From positions 42,190 to 106,189 of the forward strand of contig PYST01000116.1 of the NCBI GenBank assembly GCA_003049485.1: 64,000 nt of DNA, in the 5' to 3' direction. Both the position numbers and the translations under genes were made by a program. Shown one piece after another: positions 57,707-64,000 of this stretch (the stretch's first letter is position 1; each line of letters begins with the position of its first letter). Source of the DNA: Ophioceras dolichostomum (Eukaryota > Ascomycota > Sordariomycetes > Magnaporthales > Ophioceraceae). The notes under the pieces are model-generated. The model searched no databases. It saw nothing but the letters and a program-made list of their open reading frames with translations, and had not been told where the DNA came from.

Positions 57707-59336
57707 ACTACCTACTACCTACTACCTGCTACTAGTAGTCTACCGCCTCGCGGTCGAAGCGCGCTGGTTGGGGAAGGAGGCAAAACACAGACAGCAAACA
57801 GGAGGAGAGGGGTGGCCGCTTGTTGTGGACGACGAGCTCGTTCGGATTTGCGAGTCTCGCATGCTTCCGGTTACCCAGGTAGGTAGGTAAGTAGGTAGGC
57901 GAGTGCGGGTACCTGCTCTCTCTGGGGGATAGAAGAGCGTGGGACTGGGGGGGAATGAGAGGAGGCGACGCGACGTGAGAGGTGTTGATATGTGATGATA
58001 TGCGGTGGGGGAAAGACCGGGGCGGCGGCTGGACAGACGGTGCTGCTATCGCCGGTTGCGACGATGTTCCCACTGCCTGCCCGCCCGGCCACGACCAACG
58101 TGTCGACTGGCATATTAAATGGCACATGGCACATGGCACATGGAATATGGTTGGCGTGACTTTAGTCGCAGTGAATGTGCTCCGCCGCGGGGGCCGTTGC
58201 GGAATAGGCTCTGGAGCTCAGGCTCAGGGACCACGGGCGGACGCGGCTTGGGCCATGTTTGTTTTTGCTTGGCTCATGTGCTCTCGATGTTGGCGGCAAT
58301 AAACTGCCATGCCGTTGTGGGTTTTCGTGGGGTTCCCCCGATTTAGCCTCATGTGCTGGTATTAGTCCCGACTGGAGCTTGCCACCGTATGCCAGCACCA
58401 GTTAATGAGGGTTGAAAGGCGGGGGAGGGAGCAGAGACGGTTTTGCTTCCCCCTTTCGCCCTAAAAGAAACCGGGCTCAAATGCCAATCCGGCTCGTTTT
58501 GATAGATCGGTAAATTGGTTGCGGATAAGGCGGAGGGGAAGGACTCGTGGGCCGTTTTTGGTGTCAGTAGTGGTGGCGGTGCCAGGACCTGGGCGGGCAT
58601 GTCTTCTACCTCTCACCGAGCAAAAATCAGTAGAAGACGCAGTACGCGCCTGAGTGAGGACGTCCTGCGGTGCACCGGAGATGGGCTTGGATGGATGTGA
58701 GCCGGTGAGCTTGGAGACCCTGGCAGCGCCGTTGGATGAGCACAGGCGGAGAGAACGGGTCCAGCCTCGCCTGGACAGCCCACCCATGCCATTCACCGTC
58801 CCGGGTCACCGAAAATATATTCAGCTACTCAAAATACTAGGCGTGCAGGAGGTACTTCTGAGACAAAGACTCCCGTACTACCACCACTCGATAGAAAGGA
58901 CATGTCAACACCAAGTCAGAAACACCCAAAACCAGTACCTTGTATTTCACGTGTATCGCTACTTGAAAATCTATTACAAAGGAGACCTATGATCGAGTTC
59001 ATTCTGTATGTAAAGCCGAGTGTGCATTGAGATCTTGTCATCGACACGGACTGCCCGCCTGTCTTCCTCGACATCCTGAGCGGGTAGAGCAACGGCTGAA
59101 TGCTTCCTCCTGTCTGTCTGTCCTGGGCCATTGGATGTGCCTACCCCCCAAATAGCACTAGTATACCAAATCAACCCCGCACAAGACTCTCGGGCCTGAG
59201 GTCTGTCCACACGTCCGTCTGTACAATCTAGAGAGGCGCAAGGAAGCATATGAAAAAATGAGGGGGGGATGAGAGGTGGTGGTGGACGACGGCGGTGCCT
59301 CTCCACACATTACGCTCCTCCTCCTCCTCCTCCTCC
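57707..59336. other. Intergenic 1.6 kb, 5' flank of GH35 gene
   Basis: Repeated TACTACC/TACTAGTAG units lie immediately upstream of the GH35 start (57706-57740) and a GTAGGTAGGTAAGTAGGTAGG run at 57878-57899. A short GGCACAT repeat is at 58119-58141. No gene supported. Confidence 0.55.
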
Positions 59337-61584
59337 TCATCCCTGATGATGATGATGATGCTGGAAGGCAGCATCCTCGGCCTTGTGGCGCTGTTGGCGG
59401 GTCCGCTCCCCCAAGACTCTGCCGTCGTCGTGGTTCTGTTGGATAAAGCCTATCGTTATTTGGCCCACCAGGGGCCGAGGCGCAGGCGCGGCGGCATTGG
59501 CGGCGGCATTGGCGGCATCGGCGGCATCGGCGGTCGATTCGTAGTCGCTCACGGATCCGAAGGCCTGGAACGGCGGCGTCTGCGATTTCTAACCCGTCTT
59601 GTGGAGATACTGGGACGGCGCCGCCGTGTGAGGCGAGGACGCCATCGCCGCGTGAGACGGGGACGGCACCACCGTCTGTGGTTGGCCAAACGGGTTGGGA
59701 TGGGATCTGTACGGCGATGGGACCCCCGCGAACGCGGACGAGCTCGCAGTGGGGTTCCGGAAGGAGGCCGGTGCCTGGTTGGGCCGGCCCATGGAGCCCA
59801 CGGAGCCCACGGAGCCATGCACCGGCGCCCCCCAATCTTGCGGGCCCCGCGGCTTCTGCGTGCCCGTGCCGAAGCCCGTGCCGAAGGACGGACGTGACAT
59901 CGGCGCTAGCCTTGGCGGGGCGCCCATGGCGCTGTGGTTCAGGGGAATCCGATGTTGGACTGACGGTGGCGCGGGAGCGGCTGCAGTGGGGAGCCTGGGC
60001 GGCGAGGTAGCCGGGAATGTAGCTGGTGGTGGCATGGGCATAGGAGCTCGGGATTGCTGGGGTAGATCCGACTGGAATGCATGCAAACCGGACCCGCCGA
60101 GACCGGGGAGCGCCTGAACAGAGTGGGTCTGCAACGGGCTGGCAGTGGCATCTGCCTCAGACGACTGGGTATCCACCGCTGCCCGGCGTGCGGCCAAGCC
60201 TCTGCCATCATAGAATTCCTCCAGCAGCTGTTTGGCAGATGGCCGCTCCTCCGGACCCACGATGTGCATCTTCTTAAGCAACGGGTTTGCCGCGAGGAAT
60301 TATCGCACCTCTCCGACGGCCTCTCGGGCTGCACCCGGTTGCTGCATGAGCGGGTCCTCTACAAAGTTGACGAGGGTCGCATGGAGGCCCCCGATGTCCA
60401 CCTTGCAGGTGTGCGGCTGCTTGTTGTGCCACACCTCTGGGGCCTCGTAACCGGCCGTGTAGACTCGGGTGTGCCCCTCGTCGCGCACTTTACCTAAACC
60501 AAAGTCGGCCAGCTCGAAGAGGTAGTCGTGTTGGTTGGTCTTGGTGTAGAGGATGTTTCCGGGCTTTAGGTCTCGGTGGATTATGCCAGAGCTTTCGAGT
60601 TGATCGAGGGCACTGAGCATCTGCTCTGCGACCTGATGAAAGACTCGAATTCGCTCGCGATGGCCTATGGACCTTGCGAGCTCGTAGAGGGAGCCATCGC
60701 GCAGTGGCAGTAAAATCTCCACTGTCTCGAGAGGTCCGGGAACGGTGCGGTGGCCGTGGTTCGACATGATGGTAGGCTACACTCGGAGTGTCAGTGATGA
60801 GATAGGTACCTAGGTAGGTAGGCAAGGAATGAACGGAGGGTGACTTTACATGCTTCACCTTCTCTTGAAGTTTGACCTCTCTGACGGCATTCGACCCGAC
60901 TCTCTCATTCTCGAGAACGATCCGCTTGAGCGCATACACGTTACCAGACCGAAGATCGACGATCTTGAACACCTGCCCTTGGCCTCCCTTACTAAGACTT
61001 TCTGTGAGGTGTCCGATAACCTCGAAGCGATTGTCGAATGCCACCTCTTCAAGACGTAGGTTTCGAAGAGGTGTCCGGTACCGTGGCTGGACGTGCTCGT
61101 AGCCTTGGGAGGCGAGGAACTTGAGCGCTCCCGGGATGGATCCCGTCCAGACCAGCTCGAACTTGGCAGACGTAAATTCGAGCGCGTAGTTCGTGCCATA
61201 TTCAATGACACGAGGTCCATTCCTCTGTCTCGTCATGTCCTCTAGGCCGTCACTCTCCAGAGGAGCGTGCTTGACCTAGTTCTCATGTTCGGGAGAAGCA
61301 AGGCCATGGAGGCAGAGAACGATGAGCTCAGATTGCGTGTGAAACTCAAAGGAGGCACGTTGGCTGACATTGTCCTTGTCATTCCAGTCAAGTTCGACCA
61401 CGACATAAGCGGCCGTGTTGACCGCAAGACGGTCGGCATGGTATCCGACCCGAAGACGGCGACGGCGGAGGTTGTCCGGAACCACGCAAGACAAGAAAGG
61501 CGAGCCCTCCAGTGTCGGAACAACGCTGCATGCGTCGGCGTTCGTGGGAACGAGATAGAAGAGGGTTCCGACTTCGTCCGCCAT
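59337..61584 (-). pseudogene. Ser/Thr protein kinase gene with three in-frame stops
   Basis: Exons 61584-60850 and 60776-59337 (73-bp intron, donor GTAAAG, acceptor TGTAG, phase 0) form one 725-codon frame, open except for TAG at 61278-61276, TAA at 60302-60300 and TAG at 59591-59589. Codons 1-170 resemble the FHA-like N-terminal region of a fungal kinase family (TLFYLVPTNAD, RVGYHADR, RASFEFH, then after the first stop GPRVIEYG and AKFELVW). The kinase domain follows: GGQGQV (about 198), Lys220 in YALKRI, IIHRDLKPGNILY (Asp314), ADFGLGKV (Asp336), AGYEAPEV. The usual DIWSL block reads DIGGL. After the TAA comes NPLLKKM, then EERPSAKQLLEEFYDG, the normal C-lobe end, then a Pro/Ser tail and a third stop within an Ala/Pro/His-rich tail. 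No frameshift occurs anywhere, so decay is recent or the stops are read through or edited. Confidence 0.8.
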
Positions 61585-62354
61585 GGCCAAGGCGGTGACA
61601 AAGAAAGCCTGGCCTTCACGAACCGTGGTCTTTGAGGTTAGACCGCCAGCAGCGACAGGCGCGGCAAATAGAAACGATGAAAAATGTGCCGATGGGGGAA
61701 AGATGGTTAGGGTTAGAAAAATGGCCAACGCAGCACAGTCGAGGTGAGGAAGAGGTAAAAAGGATTCAAAGGAAAAGAGACAGTAAAAAGGGCAGAGGGG
61801 AGAGGGGAGAGGAGGGGGGCGGCTGAGGCTGCCACTGCTTCTGCTTCCGGACTTTCGGCGGTGGCCAGCTAGTAGTGATTTTGCGCTAGGCAAGAAACGG
61901 TTGCCAATTTACATGCTTGCCTGCGTATACTAACAGCGAGCATCAGAAGTACAAAGAAAGCGGGTATGGGTACATATAGAAGACCGGATCGAGGCTCGCT
62001 TCCTGGGCGATTTTGGCAGTCTCTTTGTGACTCCCCTTGTACCGGATTTAGAAATTAGATACTTCACCTAGGTACCTACAGGGAGAGGTAAGACATTCCT
62101 GCTCGTTCCGGTCGCCTGGACAGCAAAAAAATCGGACTGGTCACAAATTGGCTGCGGCCGTTTGCAGACTCTTTGAAGACGGGACGCACTGAGCGTTCCG
62201 TTTTCGTCTCAGTCACCGGCTCAGTACCAGTCCCTATTTATTTCAAAGGACGCCACGCCCCGCCTGCATCCAAGCCCGACTGTCACTTGCCTGCGATCTG
62301 CTACCATCAAACTGCTGCCCTTTCTCTTCCTCCCATTTCTTTCCTTTCTCTTAA
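61585..62354. promoter_or_regulatory. Divergent intergenic region, kinase remnant / terminal gene
   Basis: 770 bases between the two starts. It contains a CACCTAGGTACCTACA palindrome (62065-62080) and, from 62300, the C/T-rich leader of the plus-strand gene. A TTAGGGTTAG at 61707 is isolated and not a telomere. Confidence 0.5.
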
Positions 62355-64000
62355 ATGGGTGTCACCCTTTACAACCTCACGACTTCACACATCCCCAAAT
62401 CGCCACCCAACTTTCCAGAGGTTCACGGTGGACGAAGACCGTCTTCAGCGTCAACAACTTTCAGATAGGCTGATTGCCATCCTGGAGCGCCCCTTCGATG
62501 ACGACGAGCTCGAGCAGATCGCAGAATCCAATAGCTGGATAGCGAATCCTAAGGAGGTGTATTTTGTCGAATCCCATATTGAGGAGCGCAAGTGCAAAGC
62601 AAGATACCTCGCCACCCAACCTGCGAGCTTTTCACCAGCTCCCGGGGAATCTGGCGCCGAGGCTTCCTGGCCCGGCACAACGTCAAGCACCGCTGGGCGC
62701 AGATCGGTGTCTGGAATCCCGAGTGGGGGTTCCCCGGTCGCAACCTGGAGCCCGGCGACCGCTTCGAGCGGATGAGGTGGCGGTTGGAGCCGAACGAGGC
62801 CCAGCATCCGGAGACAGTCAAGGCGCGGAAGGAGCTCGTCCTGCGCGCCCTCATCTCGCGCCGAAACCTGAGTCGCGACGAGAAGCCGCCGCTCTCGGTA
62901 CTGTCACGGCGATCCAGCCTCGAGCCCGATGCTACAGCCTCCGAGGCCGAGGAGTTCCTCGCCACTCGTCCTTGGTTCGTCAAACGCCTCGAAATGGCGG
63001 AGGAGTCTCAGCGTGTGGCAAGGCTCATTCGCATCGATGACATAAGAGAAGCGTACCAGCTCGTCCAGGGGCCCACGGGTTACGCCGCGGTCTTGGAGTG
63101 GTGGAAGGTGCGCGGCGACGCGAGGCTCCCGTCGGCATCGATCCGCCACCATTCCAGGCCGGACTTCACTATCTCGGCCTGGAAATGGCAGCACGAGGCC
63201 CCTCCTCCAGAGTCCGAACCCCTGGATGCCCTGGGACGGCCGAACTATCTCGATGCCATGCCGCCACAGTCCGAACCCCTGGATGCTCTGGGACGGCCGA
63301 AATATTACGATGCCATACCGCCACACCCTCACAGACTGAACTTCACGCCCTCGGAGATAGACGAGCTCGATTGCATCCAGGGGGAAAGGGGTCTGGAATT
63401 GCAGCGAACAACACCCTACTGGACACAGGATAGTAGGGGGAAGAACTACTTGCTGTACCCAGGACAGAAATCGCAGTGCAGCGGGATCGGTTGCGAAATG
63501 AGGTGGCGGGATCATCGCCCCAAAGAGCTATATCATCCGATGCCAAGCCCGCTCGAGGGCCGGCAGGAGATTCCGAACAGCCTTGAGGCGAGAGGCGAAT
63601 CATCTTCGCAGCAGCCGCAGCCACCGCCGCAGCCACCGCCGCAGCCATCACCGCAGCCGCCGCCGCCGCCACAGCAATCACAGGCGCTATGCAGAAGCGC
63701 CAGGGTCGCTGCCCTGGAGGAGGAGAAGAAGAAGAAACGCTCAGCCGAGACGGCGCCCCTCGAGCAACAGCAAGAGCAGGAGCCGATCGAGAAGCTCAAG
63801 AAGCAGAGATCTAGAAACGACAACGACAGCAGCAGCAGCAGCAGCCGTTGCTGCTGCAACGGCAACGGCAACGGGGGCAACGGCACGCTGCCGGCGATAG
63901 CCGGAGGAAGCACCGAAGCCGAAGGACGTGGAGGACGTGGAGGACGTGGGGGGCGAAGAGGACGTGGAGGACGAGGAGGGCGAGGGCGAGGGCGAGGGCG
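62355..64000 (+). CDS. Trp-rich hypothetical protein with RGG tail, runs off the window
   Basis: The gene is partial at the 3' end. From about 62580 to 64000 one frame is open without a stop to the last base. It encodes SRGIWRRGFLARHNVKHRW, VWNPEWGFPGRN, EEFLATRPWFVKRLEMAEE, a 19-residue tandem pair (63211-63324), a Gln/Pro run, a Lys/Arg/Glu run and finally GRGG repeats. Upstream, codons from 62419 (FTVDEDRLQRQQLSD, ELEQIAESNSWIAN, SHIEERK) lie in a different frame. A 47-nt intron (62592-62638, donor GTGCAA, acceptor CACCAG) would join the two in phase but has a poor donor. The first ATG, 62355, is in a third arrangement, so the 5' end is unresolved: a short intron, a frameshift or decay. 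I do not recognise the family. Trp-rich repeats and an RGG tail would suit RNA or protein binding, but this is inference. Confidence 0.55.
63211..63324 (+). repeat. 57-bp (19-residue) tandem coding repeat, two copies
   Basis: Two adjacent copies starting AGTCCGAACCCCTGGATG encode SEPLDALGRP-NYLDAMPPQ and SEPLDALGRP-KYYDAIPPH. They differ at a few bases, most clustered near the 3' end of the unit. A duplication within the terminal gene. Confidence 0.9.
63914..64000 (+). repeat. GGACGTGGA/GGGCGA coding repeat (RGG tail)
   Basis: Repeated GGACGTGGAGGACGTGGA and GGGCGAGGGCGA units encode Gly/Arg repeats up to the window end. Such RGG tails commonly bind RNA and are arginine-methylation targets, but that is inference here. 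Confidence 0.85.

Noticed and set aside
59299..59340. CTC triplet run read as a regulatory element
   Set aside because: A simple repeat at the 3' end of the kinase remnant; no functional signal can be supported.
60300..60335. A 36-nt intron to avoid the TAA in the kinase gene (GTGCGA...TTAAG)
   Set aside because: Far shorter than the minimum fungal intron and with a weak donor; it would also remove the coding-like segment before NPLLKKM.
61270..61330. An intron ending AACTAG to skip the first stop of the kinase gene
   Set aside because: No good donor lies 45 to 150 bases upstream that keeps frame, and the residues before the stop fit the family sequence.
61700..61715. TTAGGGTTAG, telomere-like
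   Set aside because: A single isolated copy between two genes, not a tandem array; chance.

Overview
The window is nuclear DNA of a filamentous ascomycete, most likely a Sordariomycete. Coding DNA is GC-rich. Introns are short (about 70 to 180 bp) with GTAAGT/GTATGT-like donors and CTAAC/CTGAC branch sites. Intergenic DNA is long, CT-rich and dotted with TACCTAGGTA palindromes. The gene set is eukaryotic and fungal (COX16, an ATR-type checkpoint kinase, Mediator subunit 17, a Uls1-like SNF2/RING translocase, an ENPP-type phosphodiesterase, phosphofructokinase, a fungal GH35 beta-galactosidase). All exon models were worked out by hand from splice signals, reading frame and protein motifs. No database search was possible.

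Layout, left to right: an ENPP-type type II membrane phosphodiesterase (+, 581-2996); a SNF2/RING translocase with an intron-split SUMO-interacting motif (+, 5544-9957); a Ser/His/Pro-rich protein of unknown function (-, 12046-12972); about 6.5 kb with no supported gene but a perfect 13-bp tandem array; COX16 (-, 19480-20006) divergent from an eight-exon ATR/Mec1-family kinase (+, 20447-28730); an Arg/Ser-rich protein with a conserved C-terminal domain (+, 31342-33386); a damaged APH-fold kinase gene (+, 34514-35531) bracketed by an imperfect direct repeat; a membrane-anchored fucose-lectin-like propeller with a poly-Gln tail (-, 37919-39815); phosphofructokinase (-, 44082-46466) divergent from MED17 (+, 48102-50620); a small charged hypothetical protein (+, 51532-52062); remnants of a C2H2 zinc-finger gene (+, about 52716-53418); an eight-exon GH35 beta-galactosidase with a 6-nt micro-exon beside the catalytic nucleophile (-, 53764-57706); a Ser/Thr kinase gene whose frame is open except for three in-frame stops (-, 59337-61584); and a Trp-rich, RGG-tailed protein that runs off the end (+, about 62355-64000).

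The left and middle parts are core housekeeping: genome maintenance (ATR, SNF2/RING), respiration (COX16), glycolysis (PFK) and transcription (MED17). The 34-37 kb and 52-62 kb parts look accessory. They hold three genes interrupted by stop codons or frame changes and a lineage-variable secreted hydrolase. The main candidates for new biology are the stop-interrupted kinase (decay, RIP, or Sordariomycete A-to-I stop-codon editing), the 6-nt micro-exon, and the frame-preserving intron that cuts the SUMO-interacting motif.
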